Positions 1-8,883 of a stretch of DNA of 36,274 bases are shown piece by piece. The notes beneath the pieces were generated by a model. The model ran no database searches and was not told where the DNA came from. It saw only the letters and a program-made list of their open reading frames with translations. Every line of letters starts with the position of its first letter. The stretch's first letter is position 1. The stretch spans positions 1 through 36,274 of IMG/VR virus record IMGVR_UViG_3300042691_020742; one strand, written 5' to 3'. This DNA is from a virus. Position numbers and translations under genes: made by a program.

Positions 1-1132
1 CAGTTGTTGTGGCATCAAGAGACTTCTTCATATTAGCAACTTCATCACCAAGTGACTTAATTGTTGCTGTTAGATCGCCAAAGGCATTAGTAACAGATTC
101 CTTGATTTCTGCAATTGCATTTGCAATTACTTCATCAGCCTTTGCAGCATCTTCTGCTGCTGGTGCTTCTGGAGTCTGAATTGCATCTTCTACTGAAGAT
201 GTAGCACTATCTTCTACAACAGAGTCAGACTTTTCTGCTTCAGCAACTGGTGCTTCTGCTTCTACGACTGCTTCTGGTGCTTCTGTTGGTTGTGCCTCTG
301 GAGTGACCTCTGCGGATACTGCTTCTGCTTCTGCAACGGGTGCATCAACTACTGCTGTTGTATCTTCTGACATAGGGTTTACCTCCTTGTTAATCTTAGA
401 AGTATTAATGCCTTTAGCACTATCAACTAAGAACTTTATCATTTCTGCTTTTTCATTATCGTTCTTTTCTACAAAACCAATGTTTTTCATTTCATTTCCA
501 GTTACAGGACTAACGTATGTTTCTTCATCAGAAGTTAAAACAATTCCAGACTCTGAGTCATAAAAAACATTTTCCACAACAACGTCTGCAAGGTCTCCCT
601 TGATTGTGCTTACTCCATCAACCTTTTCAACAGACATAATGCTTGCAAACTGATTTGCTGGGGAGTCTACAAGACTCAACTCAACAAGATCATAGTCTTT
701 AATAATTCTGATTGACTTCTCTAGTTCTTCATTGTATGCATCGTCCCACTTGTTCATTCTACCGCCGATAGAAAAACCTGTGTAGGTTCCATCAAGAACT
801 TTTTCCCATGCATCCTGGGCACCCTTTGAGATATATGTAGAAACATAAACGCCCTTGTAGAACTTCTTTGTTTCTGGATCAAAATACTTTTCTTCCTTAA
901 AAGAAATCATCTTACCTACTGCTGATGGCTGATGCATCTCACGTATGTTTCCACGGAACTTTGCAAAAGCACTCATTGATGCTTCTGTTGTCACAATGTC
1001 ATATTGCTTATCAAGGTTATCAAGTGAAGCAAAGCCAGACACAATTCTTTTTTCTGTGTCTACTTTTCCAAAGGGCATTGATAGACGAACATTGTCGCCA
1101 TCAGTGGTCCAAAAAGCCTTATTTATGTTCAT
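1..1132 (-). CDS. Prohead serine protease, XkdF/S78-like, fused to an acidic scaffold-like tail (partial)
   Basis: Matures the capsid by cleaving scaffold and capsid precursors. The N-terminal ~160 residues match the Caudovirus prohead protease pattern: a beta-rich start, His67 in REMHQPSAVG, Ser121 in YTGFSIGGR and a closing ELSLVDSPAN. The His/Ser spacing is close to that of HK97 gp4. Residues ~220-377 are rich in Ala, Glu, Pro and Val and end in an apparent helical segment, as in a fused scaffolding domain. The C-terminus lies beyond base 1. It follows the portal gene directly, the usual order. Start codons at 1156, 1144 and 1132 are all in frame. I chose 1132 because TGGTATAAT (1151-1143) overlaps the upstream ones and no good ribosome site precedes them; this choice is uncertain. 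Confidence 0.85.
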   Translation of the reverse strand, partial: MNINKAFWTTDGDNVRLSMPFGKVDTEKRIVSGFASLDNLDKQYDIVTTEASMSAFAKFRGNIREMHQPSAVGKMISFKEEKYFDPETKKFYKGVYVSTYISKGAQDAWEKVLDGTYTGFSIGGRMNKWDDAYNEELEKSIRIIKDYDLVELSLVDSPANQFASIMSVEKVDGVSTIKGDLADVVVENVFYDSESGIVLTSDEETYVSPVTGNEMKNIGFVEKNDNEKAEMIKFLVDSAKGINTSKINKEVNPMSEDTTAVVDAPVAEAEAVSAEVTPEAQPTEAPEAVVEAEAPVAEAEKSDSVVEDSATSSVEDAIQTPEAPAAEDAAKADEVIANAIAEIKESVTNAFGDLTATIKSLGDEVANMKKSLDATTT

Positions 1133-1142
1133 ATCGTATTCC

Positions 1143-1151
1143 ATTATACCA
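1143..1151 (-). promoter_or_regulatory. Late-type extended -10 (TGGTATAAT) before the prohead protease
   Basis: TGGTATAAT on the minus strand ends 10 nt before the ATG at 1132, with no -35 match. It belongs to the family of late-region extended -10 boxes. The predicted leader is about 4 nt. Confidence 0.45.
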
Positions 1152-1173
1152 AACATTTATAGAGTTTTCTCAA

Positions 1174-2805
1174 CTATTGAGATGCTCTACCTTCACCCTT
1201 CGGATTTCTGCCAGATACCGTTGCTGGTCCGTCTGACTGACTATTTGTTCTTTCTGCGTCCCTAGAACGATTTCCATTTGCCATTGAGTCTGCTGCTGCT
1301 CTTGCTGTGAGTTGTAGCGGAGAATCTCCATGTTCTGCTTGTGGAAGATCTAGTATATCACGGGCTTCGTTAGGAAGCATGATCTGGTTCTTTACATATC
1401 TTTCAAGAATCTGAGACTGTGCAATTTCATCTGTTAGCGTTAACTCGTTGAACTTGAACTGAAGAATATCTGTTTTTTCTTTTATGATTTTACCAATAAT
1501 TTTTTCAAGGTGCTGTTGCTCTGGGCGAGATACCTGTTCCTTAAAGGTACGATCTTGAGATAAGGCAGCAGCCAAACCAGACTCTGAACCACCAAGTTTA
1601 GAGATTGGTACCTGGTGAGCAATTAAAATATCATCACGATTTTGCTTGCGGTATTCCTTAAATGACCCATCCTGAATTCCATTTTCAATAGGCTTCATAT
1701 CAAACTCAACCTTTGATTGGTCGTTGTCCCCAGGAAGAGGAATGTATAGGGTTCTGTGTGATTGAGACTTAAGCCCTGTTTGCAAGAATCTAAACATCTT
1801 GTCTTCAGCATCAGCAGAAAGTTTTGCTCCCTTAAGAGTAATTACATATCTTGGTACCGCTTTATTTTCAAAATAATCAATGTTGTACTGTGATGCAAGT
1901 TGGTCGCCAATAAGAGATGGCAATGCCGCAATAATATCTGGAACACCATAATATGTATTTAATGGTGAATAATCCTTAAAGTGAATAATTTCGTTTGGAC
2001 GGTTATCCGATGTTAATGGATTAATGTTTGTTGCTCCAAAGTTTCTGAAGTACACAAGTTTTGGCCCAATGATCTGAACATATCCGTCACGAAGGCGACG
2101 AACACGAATTGTTGTTGATGGGATGTGTCCTATATATCCTATTTCGCCAGTAACAGTTCTACCAATTTCCATATATCCATTACCAGTTGCCTGAAGATCG
2201 GTATAAATTTTTTCCATTGTTCTTGTAAAACTATCATCATCATTAAGAGATTCAAGCCAATCACGAAGTTCTAATTTTGCTCTTTCAATTCTTTTACGAG
2301 CACGACTAGTTGCTGCCTGATCTGCATTGTTTTCAAGACTCATCATTGTTCTATCTGTAACATCAAAACGATAACCAAGCCCAACAACATTTTCTACCTT
2401 AGCGTCAATAGCAGCATGATTAGCAAATGATGTGTCATAAAAGTTTGCCAACTCATACATGTTGTATGGTGGAGTAATTACGTCAAATAGTCCGTATCCG
2501 TTTCTGTAAACCAAACCAGGGTTAATTGATTTTGATCCAGTGTCGTTAATTCCTTTTGGGTCAGCATTAGCAGAATCAAGATATCCAGTACTTAAAAGGT
2601 TTACGTTTGCACTGGTAGCAAGATATCCTTCTTGTGTCATTGCCTTGTTAACTTGACGTGTTACACGGCGTTTGAAGTTATCCTCTATCCCGCCCAAACC
2701 TTTTAATTCGTCCCAAGACTTATTGAAAGGATCACTATTCTTAAACTGACTTTCTTGCTTGTCATTTGTTCCAAGCCTTGCATCTATGTAATCGCTATTA
2801 CTCAT
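1174..2805 (-). CDS. Phage portal protein
   Basis: Forms the dodecameric portal ring at the capsid vertex through which DNA is packaged and to which the connector attaches. The central region (AIDAKVENVVGLGYRF, then NEIIHFKDYSPLNTYYGVPD and the following hydrophobic helix) matches HK97/PBSX-type portal proteins. The length, 543 aa, is in family range. The reading frame extends to 2859, but the ATG at 2805 has AAGGA 9 nt upstream and overlaps the end of the preceding gene by 8 nt, so translation is probably coupled. A prohead protease follows 17-40 nt downstream. Terminase genes, commonly next to the portal, are not adjacent here. Confidence 0.93.
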   Translation of the reverse strand: MSNSDYIDARLGTNDKQESQFKNSDPFNKSWDELKGLGGIEDNFKRRVTRQVNKAMTQEGYLATSANVNLLSTGYLDSANADPKGINDTGSKSINPGLVYRNGYGLFDVITPPYNMYELANFYDTSFANHAAIDAKVENVVGLGYRFDVTDRTMMSLENNADQAATSRARKRIERAKLELRDWLESLNDDDSFTRTMEKIYTDLQATGNGYMEIGRTVTGEIGYIGHIPSTTIRVRRLRDGYVQIIGPKLVYFRNFGATNINPLTSDNRPNEIIHFKDYSPLNTYYGVPDIIAALPSLIGDQLASQYNIDYFENKAVPRYVITLKGAKLSADAEDKMFRFLQTGLKSQSHRTLYIPLPGDNDQSKVEFDMKPIENGIQDGSFKEYRKQNRDDILIAHQVPISKLGGSESGLAAALSQDRTFKEQVSRPEQQHLEKIIGKIIKEKTDILQFKFNELTLTDEIAQSQILERYVKNQIMLPNEARDILDLPQAEHGDSPLQLTARAAADSMANGNRSRDAERTNSQSDGPATVSGRNPKGEGRASQ

Positions 2806-3193
2806 CAAATTGATCCTTGCCTGCCTTATTAAGTGTCTGTTGTGCAGCATGCCATGCACCCAGATCGTTCATTGATGGGATAAGTCCAGACTTCATTCTG
2901 TCCATTTGCTCTGAATACTCTTCGTCTGTAATTCTGGTTAGCCCAGGAACAAAAACTGCCTCTCCATCGCCTTCATCTCCATAATGCTTTGCTGCTGCTT
3001 TTAATTCTGCAATTTTTGTAAGGTCATTACGCATAGATTCAATGTTAAGTACGTTTCCGCTACCATCTGTAAACCATTTTCCATTTGACTTCTTATATAC
3101 GTATAGACCCCAGTTATACTTCTTTTCAATAACCTGCCTACGTACATTTTTTACGAGGGGTTCGCCAGTTTCAGGGTTAATTAATGCATCCAT
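2798..3193 (-). CDS. Hypothetical protein between LamG-like protein and portal
   Basis: A 131-aa acidic, soluble protein with no membrane segment; I do not recognise a family. It starts MDALINPETGEPL and has a charged C-terminal half (EEYSEQMDRMKSG). Its place immediately upstream of the portal, with overlapping ends, suggests a head or connector accessory role, which is inference only. The frame opens at 3199, but a late-type box TGGTATACT (3209-3201) lies 7 nt before the ATG at 3193 and would leave 3199 untranscribed, so 3193 is the likely leaderless start. Confidence 0.8.
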   Translation of the reverse strand: MDALINPETGEPLVKNVRRQVIEKKYNWGLYVYKKSNGKWFTDGSGNVLNIESMRNDLTKIAELKAAAKHYGDEGDGEAVFVPGLTRITDEEYSEQMDRMKSGLIPSMNDLGAWHAAQQTLNKAGKDQFDE

Positions 3194-3200
3194 AACCATC

Positions 3201-3209
3201 AGTATACCA
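3201..3209 (-). promoter_or_regulatory. Late-type extended -10 (TGGTATACT), leaderless start
   Basis: TGGTATACT on the minus strand is followed by 7 nt and then the ATG at 3193. There is no -35. The spacing predicts a transcript beginning at or within 1 nt of the start codon. Confidence 0.5.
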
Positions 3210-3211
3210 TA

Positions 3212-6200
3212 TTACACTGGAGTTTTAACGGTTGTCTGCCAACTTGCTTCTGTATAGATCCTTAATCTGTCATCATCAAACGACATTCCTTGTCCATCAT
3301 CAACAATAATCTTATTTGTACCTATATATGCCTTATAAATCTCATCTGGATTTGTTGCGTAAAGGTTTGAAGAAGCAATGACCAGCACTTCCTGCCAAAC
3401 ATAGTTGCTAAGCCAATACTGCCAGTCTAGGTCAAGAACCCCATCATCTTTAACCTTAATCCAAGGCCTTGTTATATATTTCTGAAGTTGCTGAAGACTG
3501 TTTGCTTGATAGTAAGAAACATTGTTAAAAAGCATTGGACCGTTGAGATTGATTGCCCCAACATAAGAGTCAAAACTTAAAGAGTTTGAAAAAGAAAGAC
3601 CAAGGGATAACCATTCTCCCGTGCTTATTCGTGGTTCTCTGACTAGATTTCCATTTACATAATAGGCAATTCCATTAAAATCTTCCCCAGTCAATAAACT
3701 TTTTGCATAAATTCTTCCACGATTTTTAATGCTTGTATCTGCAACAAAATAAAACTTAATTGTGTCTGTTTTATACTTAATGTCAAAAAGTTCTAGTGGT
3801 AATTCTGGGAACAAAGCATCGTCATATCTTATCCATAACTGTGCAGCATTAATTTGATAAGAAGAAGATCTTGATTCATTAATTGACATAGCAATTCCAC
3901 GACTTATGTCTGAACTAAAATCTCCACGAATCTTAATTCCAGAATCTTTAGTAAGGTATAGATAAGGGCTACTTCCTTTGTAAATACTAAAAGGATTTTT
4001 TGATTTATAATCAAAATATAAACCAGTTTTTTTATAAGGGAATAACTTGAGTCCAAATCTTGTGCCAATTGGGTTAAAAGAATTATTGTTAAGAGCCTGT
4101 GAAGAAATTTCTAACTTTTTAATTTGTAAAGGCTTTTTAATAATGCCACGAACATAAAAGTCAATATGATAAACAATTGCTAACTCATTAAAATCAACAG
4201 ACTTAGTAGGGTATAAGACTGTTCCATTCATAACCTCAAACTTTGTTCTTTGCCAATTAGGATATAGTTCAAGATCAATAACCCCATCAATATTTGGTTT
4301 TTCTTCATAAATAAAATAATCCTGTAGTGCGTTTGCTCCGCTTTCTATATACTGAAAACTAATATATGTTTTAACAAAGGCATTTTGTGTGTCATAAAAT
4401 TGGTATGGCTCTACAAGTTGTTCTCCAATAATTGACGTTGAAGGATAGTCAACGTTAAACTGCAAAAAGTCTAGATCGTAATATTCTACACCGCTTTTAT
4501 CTTTAACATATTTTCCAAAATATGATAGTGGCTGATAATCTTCCCAGTATCCATAAGAAGCAATGTCTAAATAAAAAGAATCATACTCTTGAAGAGGTAT
4601 TAGAGTATAACTTGCTGTATGATTAATTAAATCTTCTGCATCAGACAATATGACAATTCCATTTTCATCAAAATGATTATTTATAACTCGGGTATTAAGT
4701 GTTGTACAAAATGCAAAAGAATACATTTTACCAGTAAAAGAATATTGATTTTCATCTTCTCCAGCAACATAAAGTTTTAAACCATTTCTATTTCCAAAAA
4801 ATGTTGATACGTTTCCACCAAATGTATCCACTAACTGGTCTATTGAAAATCCAACAGCAAATAAGTCTCCAGAAGTAATTTCATCTGAAATATAGATCTC
4901 TTCTTCAACATTATTAAACGTAAGAAAATAACGAATTTGATCTGCATTTTTTCTAACAGTAAAAAGATTTCCATTTATGCTATTGTATATTTTGAATAAA
5001 GTTTCTTCTGAGGATAAATTGGTAGAACTAAAAATTCCAAACACTGAGTGAACTTCATCATTTAGAATGTTAAATGATGGGAAATTAATATAAGAATGAT
5101 TATTATTCCATGTTGAATTTGGATTAAAGGTTATAAACTTGTGTGTGCCAGACTGAACACTTTTATTATCTTCATAAAAATTATTTAGTGTTTTTGTTCC
5201 AGTAAATATTTCTGGTAGTCCGTAGTTTGGCACAGTTAAAGATGTTGAGGTAGTTCCAATGTTATCAAAATTTCCTTGTGACCATTGTGCAAGATTTGGA
5301 TAAGAATAATTTGCTGTATATTCTGCAAAAGGATAATCAATAAATGCAGATGTTCCGTTATATGAAGAGTTAATTGCCTGTGATGGGGGTACTGCTTGAC
5401 CATAAACCCACCTACGCTTTGCAACGTTTATTGGTACTTGATAAGGATAAATTGCTATACAGTCAAGTTCAAAAGGACTAACATCTTCATAGGCGTAAAA
5501 TCCTAGCCAGTCTTGATTTTTGTTATTCTCGTCAAACTCATTTGGAAGAGAAAGATTATTTGTGTCTACTGTAAAAGAAATAACTTGCTCACCATTTATC
5601 AAAACAGATGCTAGATCACGAATTATTCTGATTTGTATAAGCATTGGACGAAACCATTCTCCAACAAAATGAGAAGCAAAATTATTTCCTATTGCAAGAG
5701 TTAAAAATCCATTATTAACATATAAACCATCTGTTGATGCAATTGGTCCAAAAATTCTTTTATCTGTTGAACTGCTTGAATTTATTCTTAGCCAGAACTC
5801 AACAGTGTAATCAAGGTATTGTCCTTTTTTATTTAAAAATCCTTTTCCAGGAACGATTAAGGATGCATCTTCATCTGGAAAAATCTTGGTAACATTTGCT
5901 GCACCAAATACTAATGGCAAACTTGTATTTCTTGCTAAAAGACTATTGGATATCAGATAGTATCCATTTTCATTGGATATTCCATATGGAGCAATATTTA
6001 TACATTCCCTATCTCCGTATGTAGATATTTCTGATGGCACTGTTTCACTATAAATACCTAAAGAGGTTACATTAAATTCTTCTGACCATTGACCTGCAGT
6101 TATTCCATTAACATAAAATCTATATGCTTCTGTTGTAAGACCGCCAGACAATGTTGTTATCTTTAGTACAAGCCTTAACTGAGCATTAACATCTGGTGTT

Positions 6201-6664
6201 TCAAAGGTCTCAGAAACAAATAGCCAAGATTGTGTTGTGCTTGTTTCAAATGTTTTAAAATAAGAAACGTTTGTTGATGTGGTTGGATCTGTATATTCAT
6301 AGCCAATAGATATTGACTGCATGTATGCACTATCACAAAATACATATCCACCAACACAAAAACTTCCAAGATTTTGATCAAGCATATTAAGATTAAGAAG
6401 ATTTGGACTAGTTACAACAATATCGTTTGTAGAGCCAGAAGGAACATCTCCTTCAAGTACTGTGGTTGGGCTATCTATAAAAGGTTCACCAGTTATTGCT
6501 GTTCCAGAATATGCTGTACCGCCCGAAATATCCCATTCTACATCAATTTCTCTTTGTGCATCTGTTATTAAACTTAAATAGTCTAACTTATCATCTAGAG
6601 CCCAAAGCCCTATTGGATGTTCTGCAAATACTTTTTCTGCGTATAAGTTTGATGGATTAGACAT
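3212..6664 (-). CDS. Large LamG/concanavalin-A-like structural protein
   Basis: A 1150-aa protein built mainly of beta-strand sequence rich in Asn, Tyr, Phe and Ser. Segments such as YTVEFWLRINSSSS, LASVLINGEQVISF and DWLGFYAYEDV are typical of LamG/ConA-like jelly-roll repeats; at least two such regions can be seen (about residues 270-410 and 520-680), and the C-terminal half is similar in style. These domains bind carbohydrate, so a virion-surface or adsorption role is likely. It has no signal peptide. The ATG at 6664 has AGGAG 6 nt upstream, and the gene lies between nrdJ and the portal operon. No tape-measure pattern (long coiled coil) is seen, so I do not call it that. Confidence 0.75.
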   Translation of the reverse strand: MSNPSNLYAEKVFAEHPIGLWALDDKLDYLSLITDAQREIDVEWDISGGTAYSGTAITGEPFIDSPTTVLEGDVPSGSTNDIVVTSPNLLNLNMLDQNLGSFCVGGYVFCDSAYMQSISIGYEYTDPTTSTNVSYFKTFETSTTQSWLFVSETFETPDVNAQLRLVLKITTLSGGLTTEAYRFYVNGITAGQWSEEFNVTSLGIYSETVPSEISTYGDRECINIAPYGISNENGYYLISNSLLARNTSLPLVFGAANVTKIFPDEDASLIVPGKGFLNKKGQYLDYTVEFWLRINSSSSTDKRIFGPIASTDGLYVNNGFLTLAIGNNFASHFVGEWFRPMLIQIRIIRDLASVLINGEQVISFTVDTNNLSLPNEFDENNKNQDWLGFYAYEDVSPFELDCIAIYPYQVPINVAKRRWVYGQAVPPSQAINSSYNGTSAFIDYPFAEYTANYSYPNLAQWSQGNFDNIGTTSTSLTVPNYGLPEIFTGTKTLNNFYEDNKSVQSGTHKFITFNPNSTWNNNHSYINFPSFNILNDEVHSVFGIFSSTNLSSEETLFKIYNSINGNLFTVRKNADQIRYFLTFNNVEEEIYISDEITSGDLFAVGFSIDQLVDTFGGNVSTFFGNRNGLKLYVAGEDENQYSFTGKMYSFAFCTTLNTRVINNHFDENGIVILSDAEDLINHTASYTLIPLQEYDSFYLDIASYGYWEDYQPLSYFGKYVKDKSGVEYYDLDFLQFNVDYPSTSIIGEQLVEPYQFYDTQNAFVKTYISFQYIESGANALQDYFIYEEKPNIDGVIDLELYPNWQRTKFEVMNGTVLYPTKSVDFNELAIVYHIDFYVRGIIKKPLQIKKLEISSQALNNNSFNPIGTRFGLKLFPYKKTGLYFDYKSKNPFSIYKGSSPYLYLTKDSGIKIRGDFSSDISRGIAMSINESRSSSYQINAAQLWIRYDDALFPELPLELFDIKYKTDTIKFYFVADTSIKNRGRIYAKSLLTGEDFNGIAYYVNGNLVREPRISTGEWLSLGLSFSNSLSFDSYVGAINLNGPMLFNNVSYYQANSLQQLQKYITRPWIKVKDDGVLDLDWQYWLSNYVWQEVLVIASSNLYATNPDEIYKAYIGTNKIIVDDGQGMSFDDDRLRIYTEASWQTTVKTPV

Positions 6665-6681
6665 TGTTCTCCTATCACACT

Positions 6682-6690
6682 ATTATAGCA
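6682..6690 (-). promoter_or_regulatory. Late-type extended -10 (TGCTATAAT) before the LamG-like gene
   Basis: TGCTATAAT on the minus strand lies 17 nt before the ATG at 6664, so the leader is short and includes AGGAG. No -35 is evident. It sits in the 35-nt gap after nrdJ. Confidence 0.5.
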
Positions 6691-6699
6691 GGCTAGAGA

Positions 6700-8733
6700 T
6701 TAATAAAACTTAATCTCACAAGCATCAGTTGAGCAGTATGCTTCTCCTGCTGCCTCAAGATTTTCAACACCATCATAAATAGCAGACCAGTCAATCTTAC
6801 CAATCTTGCCTACATAAGCGTTGTATTCTTCTCTTGTGATTTCTGTATATGGCTGCTGAGGATATGTTTTATTTCCCATCGGAAGGAATGAAACTGCCTT
6901 CAACTGTCCTTCATACATATTCAATGCTGGGGCAACAAACTTCTTCTCTTCCTCTTTGTCAAATGAAAGAGTTACAGAAACACCATTGTCTGACCAGTAC
7001 TTCTGAGCAGTTGCTGCCAAACCAATCTTTTCAAATAGGCTAACCTGCTTCTCAGAACGTTTATGTCCTGATGCAACTGGGAAGTAAACTACCTGTGTGT
7101 TTGCTGATACTAAATCTGGTTCAACTTTATATCCCGCTGCCTTAAATAAATGAAGCATTGGATCTTGATCACCAAATCTAATAGCACGTAGATAGAACTC
7201 TCCACCAGGGCCCCAGTGAACTCCAGGAGTAGCACCAGAAAGTAGTGATACAGATCCTGATGGCTTAACTGTTGTTACACGCACTGATTCACGAACACAT
7301 AGCCACTCTGAATATGAATGATCATATTTACGAATTGTGTTGTATCCTTCATCCATCCATTCACGAATTACTGGAAGACCATGCTCATCAGCAAATGCAG
7401 CAATACCTGTAAGAGATGTACCAATACGGCGATTGCGTTGCATAATACCGTTTGTCTGTTGCCAATGTGTTGGCATAAGAGTTACGGTCTTTCCATAAAG
7501 ATAAGCAAACTTCAATGTCTTTAGGAAGTCCTCTTTGGACTCATGGCGATTTAGGTGTACCTCTACAAGTGTACAAAGTTCGTATGATTCCAGTGGTTGC
7601 TCCGCACAAGGATTGAAGCCCATAATGCGAGTATCCTTATAATCAGGAGCATCTGCAAGACGACCATAATTACGAGCAACATCAAGCCAGATAAAACCTG
7701 GCTCTCCATTGTCGGCAATTAAATCTATATAGTCTTCATACTTAGTTCCAACCTCAGCAGCAATAGAGTTATTACTCATCCATGCCCAACCTGGTTTTTC
7801 TGGATCATATGAATTTCTTTCAGGAAATACCTCTGGATTCTTAAGATTAATAAAACCTTCATCTTCTGGTGTACCAAGTGCAAGGGTAGCAGAACGACGA
7901 ACATTTCCAGAAACAACGCAGGTACCGATAAGATTTACAATATCTACAATAGCACGGCTATCAAGTGCTTCTCCTGCTCTAGAACCGATGACATTACGAA
8001 TGCGTGTATGGAGATCAATAAGTGGTGCTGGACCGCTTGCAACGCCTCCAAAGCCCTTAATAGGTGCTCCTAGAGGTCGGATAAGGTCATAGTTGAATTC
8101 TTGGATAGGCTGGTTTTGACGAAGGAATGAATTAATAAGTAATCTAACAGACTCTACCCATCCTTCACGAGTATCTGGAATTTCGTATGTAGAGGCTGGC
8201 TCTGTAGGTGCATAAATAACCATCTGCTTGTCTTGTCCAAGGGTATCAAAGCCTACCCCAATACCCAACATCAAAGCATCCATTACCCAGGCAAAAAGGG
8301 ATCCTGGATCGTTTCTGTCAATATCACGAGTAGATACCATAGCGCAGTTTTGCAGGGAAGCAGAGTTACGCTTCTCCATAGTCATAGGAGTTCCAAATGC
8401 CCAGAGACCACGACCTGGTGGTGTCCACTTCAATTCAAACATTCTTTGGAATGCTTCTTGTGCAGACTTCTGAGCCTTGTTATCATTCCATGGTAGACGA
8501 TTATCTTTAGCGTGGTTTTTTTGAACTGAGTACATACCCTCAATTACACGACGGCAAACCTCATGCCAGCGTTCTTTAGTTCCATCTTCCTTAACACGAG
8601 AATATGTACGAATAAATGTAATCTCTCCTAATGAATTAGAACCTGCATCTGAGAATCCAAATGGTGCTGGAGTGTTATTATATTTATTTACAAATTCATC
8701 TGAAAGACGAAAAGAGAATACTGTATCTGACAT
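6700..8733 (-). CDS. nrdJ: Adenosylcobalamin-dependent ribonucleoside-triphosphate reductase (class II)
   Basis: Reduces ribonucleoside triphosphates to dNTPs with a B12-generated thiyl radical, supplying precursors for phage replication. The sequence matches the monomeric Lactobacillus-type enzyme (RTPR). It has the redox pair Cys130 (SLQNC) and Cys387, the radical Cys376 and catalytic Glu378 in NPCAEQPL (11 residues before Cys387, as in the family), GTCVVSGNVRRSA near 271, and the C-terminal thioredoxin-relay pair Cys667/Cys672 (CSTDAC). All key residues are present; at 677 aa it is somewhat shorter than the ~740-aa prototype. It has its own promoter and AAAGG ribosome site, and follows a terminator, so it is a separate transcription unit inside the virion-gene block. 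No cobalamin riboswitch was seen. Confidence 0.95.
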   Translation of the reverse strand: MSDTVFSFRLSDEFVNKYNNTPAPFGFSDAGSNSLGEITFIRTYSRVKEDGTKERWHEVCRRVIEGMYSVQKNHAKDNRLPWNDNKAQKSAQEAFQRMFELKWTPPGRGLWAFGTPMTMEKRNSASLQNCAMVSTRDIDRNDPGSLFAWVMDALMLGIGVGFDTLGQDKQMVIYAPTEPASTYEIPDTREGWVESVRLLINSFLRQNQPIQEFNYDLIRPLGAPIKGFGGVASGPAPLIDLHTRIRNVIGSRAGEALDSRAIVDIVNLIGTCVVSGNVRRSATLALGTPEDEGFINLKNPEVFPERNSYDPEKPGWAWMSNNSIAAEVGTKYEDYIDLIADNGEPGFIWLDVARNYGRLADAPDYKDTRIMGFNPCAEQPLESYELCTLVEVHLNRHESKEDFLKTLKFAYLYGKTVTLMPTHWQQTNGIMQRNRRIGTSLTGIAAFADEHGLPVIREWMDEGYNTIRKYDHSYSEWLCVRESVRVTTVKPSGSVSLLSGATPGVHWGPGGEFYLRAIRFGDQDPMLHLFKAAGYKVEPDLVSANTQVVYFPVASGHKRSEKQVSLFEKIGLAATAQKYWSDNGVSVTLSFDKEEEKKFVAPALNMYEGQLKAVSFLPMGNKTYPQQPYTEITREEYNAYVGKIGKIDWSAIYDGVENLEAAGEAYCSTDACEIKFY

Positions 8734-8795
8734 TTATTATTTACCTTTCATAGCAAAATTAGTTGAGTACTTTGCAAAAACCAAAGTAGTGCTTA

Positions 8796-8803
8796 AGTAT
8801 ATC
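8796..8803 (-). promoter_or_regulatory. Putative promoter -10 of nrdJ
   Basis: GATATACT on the minus strand lies ~60 nt before the nrdJ start, between the upstream terminator and the AAAGG site. The -35 is poor, so this is tentative. Confidence 0.4.
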
Positions 8804-8811
8804 ATAGTTTA

Positions 8812-8841
8812 AAAAGAAAAACACGCTCAAAAAGAGCGTGT
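8812..8841 (-). terminator. Rho-independent terminator after the MtD_N fibre gene
   Basis: A perfect 8-bp stem, ACACGCTC/GAGCGTGT, closes a 5-nt loop. In minus-strand reading it is followed by TTTTCTTTTT. It lies ~40 nt after the stop of the fibre gene ending at 8884. Confidence 0.85.
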
Positions 8842-8883
8842 AAATCTTTAGTTTAGAGTTAGTGCTTTAATTTTTATAAAGTA

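Noticed and set aside
303-563. Plus-strand reading frame opposite the prohead protease
   Set aside because: The minus frame has clear protease motifs and is continuous; the plus frame has low-complexity antisense composition and no ribosome site.
3212-6664. Tape-measure protein identity for the 1150-aa protein
   Set aside because: Length is suitable, but the sequence is beta-rich and LamG-like, with no long helical or coiled-coil regions or membrane segments.
8228-8496. Two overlapping plus-strand frames inside nrdJ
   Set aside because: Antisense to a complete catalytic gene with intact family motifs; no promoter or ribosome site.
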